From Warburgia ugandensis (lineage: Eukaryota > Streptophyta > Magnoliopsida > Canellales > Canellaceae), in contig CP141128.1 of the NCBI GenBank assembly GCA_035236585.1, positions 31,230,684 through 31,294,683 on the forward strand: a stretch of 64,000 nt of DNA. Direction: 5' to 3'. This document shows positions 45,312-57,771 of the stretch, piece after piece; the stretch's first letter is position 1, and the number at the start of each line of letters is the position of its first letter. The notes beneath the pieces were generated by a model. The model had not been told where the DNA came from. It did not search any database and saw nothing but the letters and a program-made list of their open reading frames with translations. Made by a program: the position numbers and the translations under genes.

Positions 45312-48300
45312 TATGAGAACCTTTAATTTTGAGTTATTTTATGTAATTATAGTATATTTTAATTAAAATAAAATAAAAAATTTAAATTACTTGGAATTGA
45401 ATTCCAACGAAATGACCCCTTTGAAAACTCAATATTTGGATTTGAAATCTCAATATTTGGAATGTATGCTTTGATATGATTCTAGCTATACTAATTTTGC
45501 ATGAAAAGAAGATTGAGGTGGAAAATCCCTAAATTTTTACTAATTTATGGCTGTTCAATTTGATAAGAACACCCCACCTTGTTTTGATTTCTAATGCTGC
45601 AGACAACCCACAATGCATGGACCTGGGCTAGACATGGGTTGGGTTGATCCTCCATATCAGACAATTACCTCGAAAGCAAAAAAAAGGGGCACACGAAAAG
45701 AAGGGAGAGAACTAGCATCTAGCTCCTATCGCCCCATCAGTTCAATCTCTCACTACCATTGGCAACCCAGAACCCTTCCTCAAAACCCCTTGCCCCTTCT
45801 CTCGCATGGATAGTTTAGTAAGACCATCTACTCCAGTCGAGGCTGGACATGCAAAACCCATTTTTCTCACCCTCTTAGTTTCCTCCAATGACCGATGCAT
45901 TGCCAAACCCAACCGGCCACCGCCATCTTTGCCTCTATTTTCTATTAGGACTGGTCCGAGACAATGACCAAGTCAGGGGTCATCGGCCACTCCTAGAAAA
46001 ACCTCTTTTCCTCCTCCCTTTTCTTATTTCCCACTCTCTCTCGTTCTCTTTTCCCCAACTAATGTAGCCTAAGTAGCAGGGCACATTGGTCCTGCTCCCC
46101 ACTTCACCCTCCTTTGGTTGATGCTCCTCGATTGGGGTGCCAACTTCACCTCTCCCTCTTTATCTTATGCTCTTGTGGTCGGTGTAGCCCCAACAAACAT
46201 ACCAACCCAGTGCCTCCATCTCCCCCTATTTCCCTCTTCCTCCTCTAGTGAGTTTTATTAGGGCAACTTTCCCATGTTACTCACTCCCAACTTGCCTTGG
46301 TGAGCTGACATAGTAGGTCCTACTACCCCTTAAACTTTGACCCCTTCTACTGTCCAATCTAGGATGAATTTTGTACATCCTAGACAATTGTCATGATCCT
46401 TGCAATGCAAGGAACAAGACCCATCTATCCATTGATAGATTATAGCAGATCCAACTATTGATCATGACAAGACCCGTGATCGGTCTAGATTGCCAAATTC
46501 ATGACCAAACATAAAAATCCAATGATAGATCAGTGACTAATTTTCAGATCCTACCACGATCCAAATGTTGATTTACCTCCAAGTGGTTGGTTTGAACCTA
46601 TCCAACCATTCATCTTGATCTAAACATTGATCTGTCTCCAAAAGTCAGAGCTATGATTGATTCATGAACCCTCACATGATCCAAGCATTGATTGATCACT
46701 GGTATGTCGATCTATGAATGCTTTCATCCATTCACCATGATCTAACCATTGATTAGTCACTAGAAACCATATCTATGGTGGATCTGATTCTTTCATCACA
46801 ATCTAACCCTAGATCTATCACTAAAACATTGGATATTTGACACATCCATCCCTGAGAGTCTATTTGATCATTAATTAACAACTTAATACTTAGATATGCA
46901 ATCAGTATAAGATCCTAATTAGACTTGGATGTAGATTTCACACCAAATCATCTAATGTGTGATTAAATTTGGCTCCTCACCTCGATCTTACTACAGATTA
47001 GTAAATAAGGGTCCGTGTTCATACCTGATACAAGTATTCATCTTCATCTAACTGTAGATCTATTAGCAAACTCTTAGAACAATAATATGTCCAACCTAAT
47101 CCTAAGATATGACTACTGATTGACCATCTAATGTCATATCTGTGAGATTAGGCACTACATCTCTTTTTGAACTGTAATGGTTCCATGGTTGGAGCTATAG
47201 ATCAGCACATCTTTGCTTTTTTGGTATGCTAATTAGTGATAGAGACAAGATTGGAGCTGTCCATCTATGGATGAATGATGAAACCTATGAATTGGTCAAC
47301 CAATAGATCGAGTTGGAGGTACACATGAGAACTAAGGATAAATGCCATATGAGGTAGGAGGATTAATATTTGCTATTTTGAAAAGTTCAATAATTGCAAT
47401 GCATTTATAAGAATGATTTAATGCAGATGATGATTTAGATAGTATTTTCTTGATTACCAAAAAAATTATAGAAGCACGTGATAAATTTATTGCTTATTTT
47501 GTAACACATTTCACTTTATCAAATTAGAGTGAGTAACTGAATTTAAGTAGAAAATGTTAATGTTACCCTAGTTGTCTCACCTAAACAAAAGGATGGATGT
47601 CATACTCTTTGGCTAAAACTTATTACATATACATTTACTTGATTTTGGAAATATTTAGAAACATGATTACTTCGGATTAGCTAAAGTACTTGTACATTTG
47701 ATACTACAACATTTGAAATGCTCAAATAGTACAAAATGCTAATAAGTACATTAGTAACAAAGTAAAGATTTCAAAGTAGCTCACAAAGTTAAACCATAGG
47801 AAGACCTAAGCAAATTTACTAGAAGATGTCATACTTGTAGGTTAACAACTTATGAATGATGTAATGATTGGTTCTAAGATAGAAGAAAATTTTAATATGT
47901 TAAACTCATAGTTTGTACTAAAGGCTAAAAGTTGGAGGAAATAATCCTATGGTCTTCGCAATCAAGAGATAGAATAAAATTTGTGTGATCAATATCCCTT
48001 AATTAGGTTTATTTTAACCCTTTTTTTTACTACTATTTATTAAAATGAGCTAGCTACTGATATGTAGGACTACAAATGATCTTATTTACATGATAGGAGT
48101 CACATTTAATCTTATAAAGGATCTCTAATTGCTATGGACAAATGTAATAGATATTTACAATCCATGACCTTGAGTTGTAACATGTTTATCTTTACTGATA
48201 AAGGCTGTATCACTAATTTAACTATGGTACAATTAGCAACATGCATTTTTACAATATTCTTTAATGATGTATGTTTTATCATCATTACATTAGATGCATA

Positions 48301-50185
48301 CCTTTGGGAACTAAAAAAAGCATAATGTAATATATGAATAAAGAATGCATGTTTGAATGGTCACGAAGATATGTTTGTTTTTCTTTTCCAAAGCATGTTG
48401 AGTATATGAGTTGAAAATGAATAGATTTGAATGGTTTCTCATAAGACTTTGAAAAAATTAATTTTATTTTCATGAAATGATTTTGAAGATACTCAATGAG
48501 TATCCGTAAGTCTTGATGAATGCAAATTCATTAATGTTTAGGTAGGCACTACACAAGCACCTATAAGCCCTGATTTCATTAATGCTTTAGGCAGGCACCC
48601 TATGAGCAGCTATAATTCCTTGTGGTTATGGATTTCATTGTTATTTTGTGGAGTCACTTCTAGATTTCCCTAAGCCATTGATCACAATTTTACAGGTGCT
48701 CTATGAGTACAGTACAACCTGGAGACGTGCATGCTTGGCATGGCAGTATGACTTGGAGGTAGGTGTGCTCCATGCCTCTCTAAGTCCTAGAGACCCTATG
48801 CTAGGAGGTGCAGTTAAGCACTTACTTCTAAGATGATATTGACACTAGCCTTGCAATGGAGAGGATAGGCAATAGGAGTAGCCACTCATGGGGAAGTGCT
48901 CTAAGTTATTTTCAAGTAGTCCCCATGAGGTCCAGTGAGCTTTTGGCCATGAGGGTATCCGTGTACAAACATAGAGCTTGCATAGTAGCCATTGGGTGAT
49001 GGAAGGGCCCTACACAAGTAGTTGTCTATGTAGTCTCAGCATGCTGGGTTTGCCAGTCATTTCTTGAGAATCTAGACCATGCCCTGGGGGTAGGACCACC
49101 TGCCACTGTGCTATGGAAGGATTAGTTTTCCACAACAATGTGGGTTTGGAATTTTGTATTATGGACTGAGGACGATGCCCCCAAACTTTTGTTGTTTACA
49201 TATTTGAGCTTACCAAGTTGATTGGCTTTTCATTTCTTTTAGATATTATACATGACTTGTATTATTAGATTTTCCTCATGGATTTTCACCTTATAAGTTT
49301 GAGACTGATTTTCACAGTTATGGTTTCCAGTTTGATTTGATATAAAAGAACTATTTTTCATGTGAATTGATGATCATGCCTTTGAGTTTTAATTTCTTTT
49401 GGATATTATACATGACTTGGATTATTAGATTTTCCTCATGGATTTTCACCTCACAAGTTTGAGACCAACATGCATTTAAATTTTTACGAGAAAATAAAAG
49501 CCTAAAATGCTTTAATCCTTAGGAAAAGGAAAGGCAATAACATTTTTAGAAATCATTATAGACTTATGATTCATTAACTATTTTGAATTGCACCTATAAC
49601 TCTATTTCATAAATGTAGAATTTGAGAAGTTGTAATTTCAGCATGAGTACTTTTTTTGAAACATCATGGGCTTAGTTTAAGTATGATAAAATTCTCAAAA
49701 TGTGTTGATTATGCAAATCATGTATTACATGACAAAATATCTACTTATTCCACCTACACAAGTGCAAGTTTACTGAGACGTTGTAATTGTTTATAATGTC
49801 TTAGATTTGAAGAATTAGAACATAAGGATGCCCAAATGCACCATGAAAGTAGCTGTGGAGTTCAAAATTTTAAGATATTTACTTTCATGATGGTGGATTC
49901 ATTTGTATTTAGTGAAATATGTTGTGATATGGTTGTGATTGGAGGTTTTGGGATGTGATATGTTTTGTGTACTTGTTTTCAAAATGATAAAAATTACTTG
50001 TGTTGTCTATCAGGTGTTCTAAATGCATGCATGAACTGTACATATATCTGAAAAATAGAGAAAACTCTACAAAATTTTTAGTAGAAATGAAATATTGATG
50101 TCACCATAAAATCCTTGTGTTTGTGCAAGAAACAACACTCTAGATTTTCAGAATCACTTTTAAAAGAACAAAATTTCCACTATGT
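45312..50185 (+). repeat. Element F 3' LTR
   Basis: It starts TATGAGAACC, the counterpart of TGTAACAACC, right after the polypurine block. It follows the 5' LTR in order across its whole length. Homology to the 5' LTR fades near 50185, where LTR X sequence (AAGAATGGTGGAGATC) resumes. The 61-63 codon frames inside it have no support as genes. Confidence 0.75.
46430..46830. repeat. Degenerate ATCCAACCATTGAT-type repeats, F 3' LTR
   Basis: Counterpart of 40070-40420, with additional units such as 'GATCTAACCATTGATTAGTCAC'. Confidence 0.6.
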
Positions 50186-51233
50186 TTGAATGATAAAGAA
50201 TGGTGGAGATCTATAGGACTTTGACTTACACTTTTCAACCAAGGCAAGGTGGCTAGGGTTTTTACCTTTTCAATGATTCATTCCTCGTCCTTAGATCATC
50301 ATCATCCTATCTTCAGTGGCTAAAATTTGGTAGGAGTAAATAGTTAGATTGGTCTACCCTAGAGTTGATGGCCTAAATTTCATTGAGGTTTTCATTATCC
50401 ACTTTAGGTTTTCCCTTCTTTTTCTCCAACCCATGGAAAAACTCTCCACCAATAGGATCTTAATTTGGTCATTATTGCAATCTAGCTTCTTAGTGGTCCA
50501 TCCTTACTTGAACGTGTCTCATTGGCTACTTAGGGTATGCATCTACAAGGGTAGATCTTGACCTTTAAGTGCTTGAAAAGTAAGATAAATTCCAACTGTA
50601 AATTTCTCTTAAATTGTCTCTCTCTCCTTCTCATTGTTTTTCTCCACCAATAATCATTATTTTTCATGTATTCCACTTAGAATTGAGTGGGAGTTACCAC
50701 CTATGCATGGAAATTTCATGATACCCCAGGCGGTTCATTCCTTTGGTTAAATAGGGGAGAGAATATAAGGAATAAGTCTTATGCAGCCTCGGTCTTCTAA
50801 CTTGTTTTATTTCAAAGGCTCCCATTATATGTGATCTCATTGTATATGATTTGAGCTCCTTTTAGAAGCTTCCCAACATGCATATGGATGCATGCATGGG
50901 AAGTTTTGTCACTTACTTTTGATATAAACATTGGATTTTGAATGAATAAGGCTTTATGTTCCATTTGGGGTTGTAACTGCTCTGACTTTGCATTTGACAT
51001 CCAATTTGTAGTCTAAGCTCTCTAATTTTATGTTTGGCATGTGTAGGTCCACTATTTATCTTGGAAGGTAAAATTTCTCTTTGAGGGGTAAAATTGTTAA
51101 ATTTGTACATTTTTTCTTTTGTATCTTGGATTTGCAAAATATAGAATTACCCATAATTAGTAATGTATAAGTTATTTATAGGGCTAAAACTTATTAAATA
51201 CAGAGGTATGCATATAATAATTTGATATATATC
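50186..51233 (+). repeat. LTR X, right segment
   Basis: It continues the LTR interrupted by F. Positions 50740-51230 match 52480-52960 of LTR Y closely in order (CCCATTATATGTGATCTCA against CCCATTGTATGTGTTTCCA; GGCATGTGTAGGTCC against GGCATGTGCAGACCC). It ends near ATATATCA at 51233, resembling the ACTTATCA end of the LTR at 62743. Confidence 0.6.
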
Positions 51234-51239
51234 ACCATA

Positions 51240-52965
51240 TTTATGAGAAGAACAAGAAGAAGATGGAGTGGAAGTGTAAAAAATTGTTGCTTCTCCTTAG
51301 CTAGATACTCAATAATAGAGGGTAGCTTTTAAGGAGTTAACAAAGTGGAGGGTTGAGGTCACTCATCTTAAATGAGGGTTAGCCATAGAAGAGGCTTCCT
51401 ACCTTAATGGAAGGATGCCTTGGTTGCATAGAAGGGCACAAGGGTTGGCTTCCTTTTCCTTACATTCCCAAATCCTAAAAAAAAGAAAATAAAATGAAAA
51501 TAAGGAGAATGTGTGCAATCATTAAGGATGAAATGGAGAGGCATTGGTGTGCGAGGCTAAGGGTGAGAAGGAGATAGTAAGTAAGAGAAAATGGTTGTGT
51601 GTAATCTTAGAATGGAAGAGAGATGGCTAGGGGTTAAGATGTAAGATTTAGGCAAGCATGCAAGGATGAAGGGATGGAAAGGGTGTGGAAATGCAAAGCA
51701 CACAATAAGCGTGCAATGTCTATGAAGGTAGGTGTGTGAGTGAAATAGGAGGGCGGATGGAGGAAGAAGATGATGGGAGAAGAAAGAAAAGGGAAGTGGG
51801 ATAGATGAGACACTTACCTCATCTCCAGAGGATGTGAACAAGAGCAACTTGGGGAAGCTTTGTCTAGAGTGACCACTCTCCCTCTGTTGCTCATAAGTTT
51901 GGATTTCAATTCAAGGGAATGGTAAGAGATCCATTGTTTATTCTTTTTACCTTTATTTATATGTTTTTTGGAATTAAATATTGAAGGATTGGATGGGTAG
52001 GAACTAAGGGATGGTGGAAGAATGAATGATTAGTATTTGATGGAGCTAAGAGTAAGAATATAAGTACATAAGAGAGAAAGGAAGTAGGGAGCATAGAATC
52101 CATTACGGGAATGGTGTTGGACATGGGATAGAAAGTGGCATGATATTTGGATGATATAAGTGGGGTAGAAGGAATGTGATGAGGGTGAGTTAGAAAAAGA
52201 ATAAGTGGAGAAGGAAAAGAGGATAGGTGGGAAGAAAAAAGATAGAAAGGAAGTGGAGAAAATTAAAGATGGTAGGAATAGAAATGATTATGGTAGGAGG
52301 CGTGGAGTTCAAGTGGTTGTGTAGTGGGAATGGGTGGTAGAGATCTTTCCTCCCTTAGGGTTTTTCCTTGAATTCTCATTGAGTGAGTGGTGGCTCAGGT
52401 TTGTGGCTTTTCTCTACTTCATTCATGGCCTTTGGATCATGCTTAACCCTAGATGGAATGGGTGAGATAGTCTTGTTGAAGTTTTCTTATCCAAAAAATC
52501 TTCTTGAAGGCTGTTTTATTTCAGAAATACTCCCATTGTATGTGTTTCCAATGTATGTCATTTGAGCTTTCTTTAGAAGATTCACAAGGTTGTGGATAGC
52601 ATGGATGTATGCATAAGAAGTTTTGTCATCTTACTTTTGGTACAAACACCCTATTTTGAATGGATAAGACTAGATGTTCTACTTAGTGTTTTTTACTGCT
52701 TTGACTTTGATAATAACATCAAAATTTCAGGCTAAACTCCTAAACTTCCTATTTGGCATGTGCAGACCCATGATGTAGCTTGGACTCTAAACTTGATCTT
52801 TTTAGGGTTAAAATTATGACATTTGTGCATTTTTTCATTTGTACCCTAGACTTGTCAAATGTAGAATTAACCATAATCAATGATATTTATAAAACATTTA
52901 GGGCTTAAGCCTACTAAATATAGAGGTACACATGTAATATTTGTATATATAGAAAAACTACAAAA
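51240..52965 (+). repeat. LTR Y, partial direct repeat of X
   Basis: It picks up at the point equivalent to about 37740 in X (AGAAGAACA..GAATGGAAGT) and runs in the same order to the X end. It lies head-to-tail directly after X. It is purine-rich up to 52330. The 96-codon antisense frame at 51557-51847 is a product of that purine bias. Confidence 0.6.
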
Positions 52966-54690
52966 ATAGAAAATAAGATATGTAAAAAGAATTCTAATCA
53001 CTTTGGCAGGTGTTGTTACCTGCATTTAGCTTATGCAAAAAGCCTTTAAACCTTTAGATTACCCCTAGTGAATGATTTGTAGTCTCATAAGGGTTCCCAA
53101 AAATGCTAGGCAAAACATTTTTGAAAAACCTTTATAAAAGTCCTTCATATATCTCAGAGAATCTTCTTATATTAAGCATCCATTAAATTCTTGACTTTAA
53201 CTTGCTAATAGAAATGACTAATAGTTCAAAAGTCTACCCCTATGCTAAAAGTATTTCATTAAACCTTAGAAATGTGAGTGTGTGAATATAACCAATATGC
53301 ATAATATCAGTTTCTAAGTAAATTATAACCTAAATTACCATTCAAAAGTATATTTTGACCTAAAATCTCATAGGTTATACTTGACAACAAAAAAGAAGTC
53401 ACTCAGATAGGTGTAAATTTTTCTTCAATATATGAGTAGAATCAAGCCCAAATTCTCATATATTTCATATCAAAGAATGATAACTTAGAAAAACTTGATA
53501 CTAGTCTCATGGAAAGGATATCAACTATTTAAGAATGTTATACTCTACCTAAAACCCTACTTATCTATAAACACATCAAAGTCAACTTCTCTTAAGATCA
53601 AGTTAGGTCTTCTAATATGATGAAACATGGGCTCAGGACATGGTTATCAAAGAAGTGGTATAAGGGTACACAAAAGTGTTTTGAAAAATATGTAGAGATC
53701 TGCTATTTGTGTATTCACATGTTTCTTTTCTACCCATAAGAGTGAACATTTTCTTTTTCATTGGTTGTTTTCTCCACTTTTTTACTTTTTCCTTGACTTT
53801 TGAATCTATCCTTTTTTCTGGATTTTTCTCTTTTATTTTCATCTCTTGACTTGTTTTGCTCATATTTTTTCTCAAGATATTTATACCATATCTACATACT
53901 TCCAAAACATCTGTGTAAAGGATATATTACAATGGGTTCAAAGGGAAAAGGTTTATTAAAAAGGCTTAAGGCATAACTAATTGAAAAATAATTGCAACAT
54001 AGGAAGGCTAAAGGCTCTGGTTAACCAAGGATGATCTCTATCTTTTCCTAGGTTTCATATGGTTTGAATTGGCCATAAACTATAAACACTTGTGGTATTG
54101 TCTTTCAAATGTCTTCTTAATAGTTGATGAAGATGTAGAATAATGAGACCAACTAAGAATTTACATCTGTTGAAGAAAAAATTTGAATTTATAGAACCCT
54201 CAAAAAGGAAGAATGTGTTTAATGCTTACATGGGTTATAAGTCTCTACAAATCTTCTTTAGGATCTCTAAGTTATATTTCCTCTTCAACTATTATAGCTA
54301 TTTTGTGCAATAATTATTCTGAGTTTATTTTTCATGGAAAAATTTAGAAAAATGATAAAATAATAAAATTTTCATAAGTCTTTCAAAATTTCATACTTTT
54401 TTTAAAAAATTTATTGTACTTTTCAAAATAAATTCAAAATAAATCACTTAAAAATAACTAAGATAAATCATGGACACATCAAAATTTAAATTGTCTACAC
54501 CTATACTTAAATTAAGCATTTTATCCAATGTTTTAAAATAAAAGCATGAAAAAATGAAGTAATTAAGTGAAGAGAAAAGGGTTGCAGTGATATTATCTCC
54601 TCTCAGTGATAGTGCATGGATCTGTTGAGGTGGCCAAACATGCAAAATGAACAATGTAGATGCGAAATGCAACTCTTTGATACCTGCCCA
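52966..54690 (-). pseudogene. Athila/Tat-type 3' untranslated remnant
   Basis: Read on the minus strand this matches the 3' untranslated region at about 59090-59910. Examples are TTTAGCATATGC, AAGCCTTTAAACCTTTA and TTACCCCTAGTG at 53020-53090, mirrored at 59850-59900, and a CTTATACCACTTCTTTG patch near 53640. The long 3' untranslated region is a known feature of Athila/Tat elements. From about 54000 rightwards I see only very AT-rich DNA without motifs. Confidence 0.5.
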
Positions 54691-54941
54691 GATCAACTAA
54701 TTAATCTATGAAACCTATACTTGAACTAACAATGAAGGAGTTTCTAGAAAACTCGATCCATTTTAGAATCTCAGGTAATAAATATATATTTCCCACCCAT
54801 ATATGTATGGATGGGGTAGTTTGGCTAGGGAACAATGGAATTTGCATTGTCCCGAGACCTGTCAAATTTGGAATATAGGATGTCAACATCAAATACTTGA
54901 AAAGCTTCCTCATTTAGGGCTGATTTGATGGATGCTATTGC

Positions 54942-55075
54942 TGCATGAATTTTATCTCGAAATTCAGGCTAAAAAAGGTTCCAATAATGTTGCTGCAGAC
55001 CACTTGTCTTGGCTAGTTATGGAGTCTACTAGTAAAAATGTGCCTGTAACAGAAACCTTTCCCAATGAACACCAG
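54942..55075 (+). pseudogene. pol: Athila/Tat-type RNase H end, pol relic
   Basis: The plus-strand translation reads LHEFYLEIQAKKGSNN, then VAADHLSWL, and a tail with ETFPNEHQI. This matches the end of RNase H in Athila/Tat pol, where a D-KKG-N-VADHLSRL phrase and an acidic 'FPDE' tail are standard. Only this short piece is recognisable. A minus-oriented LTR begins at once on its right. DNA at 54690-54941 is unassigned. Confidence 0.7.
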
Positions 55076-57771
55076 ATAAGTATTTAATTTTTCACAAAAA
55101 CAACTTAATTAGTTACTCATGTGTTATAACTTATAGGGGTAAATGAGGGTTTTTGACCAAAAAATTATAACACATGCATCTCTAATGTACAAGATCAAAA
55201 ATTGGTTTTTTCTTTTATAAGGTTAATCTGAGGTTTTTCATTTTTTATAGAAAGCTAGATGCTGATTCGACTACCTAGATTGATCAAGATGAAAATGACA
55301 ATCAAGATCAAAATATCAAGTCAAAGCCTCAAAACCATCACTTCAACATGAATCAAGGATCTAGATCATCTTAAGATTACTTGAAGATGGAATGGAAGGA
55401 GTCAAAAATGGCCAAAGTGTGCCAATGCACAAGCCATGTAAAGTCCACCACCTTTGAATGTATTTCACTCAAGCCACCTAGCCATTCAATCCACGAAGAA
55501 GGTGACAAGCAAAGGAGCATTGCTAGCTATCAAAGCCAAGGAATTGAGCCATCATGCTAATGGTGCACTCAAAGCTAGCCATCAAGCAACATGAGCCAAG
55601 CCACATGGAAGGCTAGGATTGGAGGAAAATTAAAAGGATTATCCATGGGATTCTAAGGGATATTTTGAAGATAATTGAGAGAAAATCCACTTGAAAAGGT
55701 AGCATGTGGACCAATAAGAAGATGCTAATCCATTTTTATTATATTCTTTGATTTTCTCACCTTTTTCCCACTTTCCACCTCACCACCAAAGATCACCACA
55801 AATTTCACTTTCTTAAATGTCAATCCCATTCCTATTTTGTAGGAGATCTCCTTTCTATCTCATCTCCTCTTTCCCATCACCTTGCCTTACAGTTTCTTAA
55901 CCCTAAACAAACTCTTTCTAGGCCACATCATGCTTATCCCTATATTTTCTTCCCTTATGGGTGTTTCATGTGGACCAAAAAGAGGGAGACATATATTTTC
56001 TAGGAGAATGGCGCCTCCAACTAATTGTTAGCCATCCTCATGTTGCCACCTCACCCGCTCCACCTTATGTTTTATTCACTTTCCTCTTCGACCAACCAAA
56101 AATATTTTCCATTATCTCCTCTTGTCTTTATCTTAACTTTCCATCATAATCCATTTTAAAAGAAATCTTAGGAAGCCATCAATCCTATCCATAAACTCTC
56201 CTCTCATCTAACCATATCAATTATTCATTTCTAGGGGTCTCCACACGAAACATCATGTTGAAAGAGTGGAGACACCCAACTCCTATGAAATGGGAGCATC
56301 CTACCTCACCACCTTACCTCATCTCCACTTCTTGATTTTTCCTTAGTCATTACAAGATTGGATCTTATCAAAAGAAGAAAGAGCTAACCCATGTAAGATA
56401 TTGAGGATTTTGATGTGGAATTCATTGAAGGAAGGAGTTTCAATGCAAAACTTCTCCCCTTGTTCTTTCCTCTTCTACGCCTCTCACCCTCTTCGTACCC
56501 TTCATTGCATTTTACTTTCTTGTCATGTTTTCCCTTCTTTAACCTTCAATGCAAGTAGTTTCTTTGGGTTCTTGGATCTTTGATTACAAGGTTAGATCCT
56601 CCTTAAAATGGTTGTTTATTTCATTCTTTATTTTTCCTAAGTCCGTGATTCCTTGTCCTTCAAGTTTTTCTTTTTCTTCTTAATTATTTCTCAAAATTCA
56701 TTTTTGTGTGTTGTCAAATTTTCCTCTTTTAACTTCATGGTTCTTGGGTTATGAGCGATTAGAGGTTATAGTGAGAGTTTCATTTGAAGTTGATATCACG
56801 TAAGCATGGTGTGAACACTTTATGAATGTCACTCACCATTGAGTATTGATTTGATATGGTTCATGAATGTCTTTGAGTTATCTTCTTTTAGTGCATGATT
56901 CCAATAGGTTATTCATTTAAATACCTCTTACTCTAAGTACAACAAGCATCCATGAACACTTTAATCCCATGCACATAAAACTTGATGAGCATGGTTTTGA
57001 AAAGAGATGTAGAAATTTTTTGTTGAATGATTGATAAAATATTGTAATTAGATCTTCATGTGCTTGTTAATGATTTCAATTCATGCTTACTTAGTTGCTT
57101 GGATACATAGGAATGCCTCCTAGCATTTTAAGACCACACACATCACTCTAGGTTTCATACGCACGGTACTATATGTTAGTCTTTTGAACTAATTTGCATC
57201 ATCTATTTGTTCCATGCAATTTTGCCTTTTATCATTCCCTGCCAAGTATAGCATTTTAAGTTGTAAGAAGGTTTTCATTTAAATTTAATTGGCAAAGCAA
57301 CTTGTTCCATGCAAATGAAACTTGAATTATATGCATGGTTCTAAGTTCTAATTTCTTAAGTGTGGTAACTGTTTAGTTTGAATTTAGATCATTGCATGTT
57401 TCCTTGTATGAGTTTCCTTTACTTTGCAATTCATCATTTAGTAAGTTTCTAATTTTTTATGCTTAGCATGTTTGACTAGGAAAGTTGTTAAATGCATTTT
57501 TGGGAAGTTTTCAAATTAGGAAAGTTATAACTTTAGAAAGTTTTCATTTAGGAAATTTTTATTTTTAGAAAGTAAGTTTTAGGAAACTTTCCAAATTGGT
57601 TTATTTAGTATATTTATGTTTAAGTCTCTTTTCGTAGGGCATAAAATATCACTATCTTTTGCTAGGTTAATTAATCAAAGTAATCATTTGATTCCTCATG
57701 GGATCAATCTCCTCACATGAATTACTATAACTAATTTGTGCCCTTGTGAATTAAGACTTAAAATCACAACA
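55076..57771 (-). repeat. Athila/Tat-type LTR, minus orientation (copy 1)
   Basis: It opens with AGATAAGTATTTAATTTTT, the counterpart of the inverted end of the LTR at 62743. It closes with CATGGGATCAATCTCC, TTTGTGCCCTTGTGAATTAAG and CACAACA, the inverted counterpart of the LTR start at 59991. Length 2.70 kb against 2.75 kb. Shared patches include CACATGGA(GTC/AGG) and GTGGACCAATAAGAAG (55717). It lies between two pol relics of the opposite orientation. No clear target duplication. Confidence 0.65.

Larger units (their letters stand above)
38911..50185 (+). mobile_element. Element F: old non-coding element with giant LTRs and a tiny centre
   Basis: F has two direct repeats, 38911-44124 (5.2 kb) and 45312-about 50185 (4.9 kb), around only 1.19 kb. 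A primer-site-like TGGTACCAGAGC follows the first and a chromovirus-type polypurine block precedes the second, so these are LTRs. The internal region has no coding frame. Sampled LTR divergence is near 20%, the highest in the window. The right terminus is not clearly resolved, so no target duplication could be checked. It sits inside LTR X. It would be fully dependent on another element's proteins. Confidence 0.78.

Noticed and set aside
48134-48325. 63-codon frame in F's 3' LTR (GCITNLTMVQLATC)
   Set aside because: The matching stretch near 41505-41690 in the 5' LTR does not keep the frame intact. It is chance coding in LTR DNA.
51557-51847. 96-codon serine/proline/leucine-rich minus frame
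   Set aside because: The complement of a purine-rich stretch in LTR Y. Low complexity, no conserved counterpart frame in X.
53633-53905. 90-codon lysine-rich minus frame
   Set aside because: It lies in the AT-rich 3' untranslated remnant of an Athila/Tat element. Lysine richness follows from A-rich DNA, and the counterpart at 59090-59200 has no matching frame.
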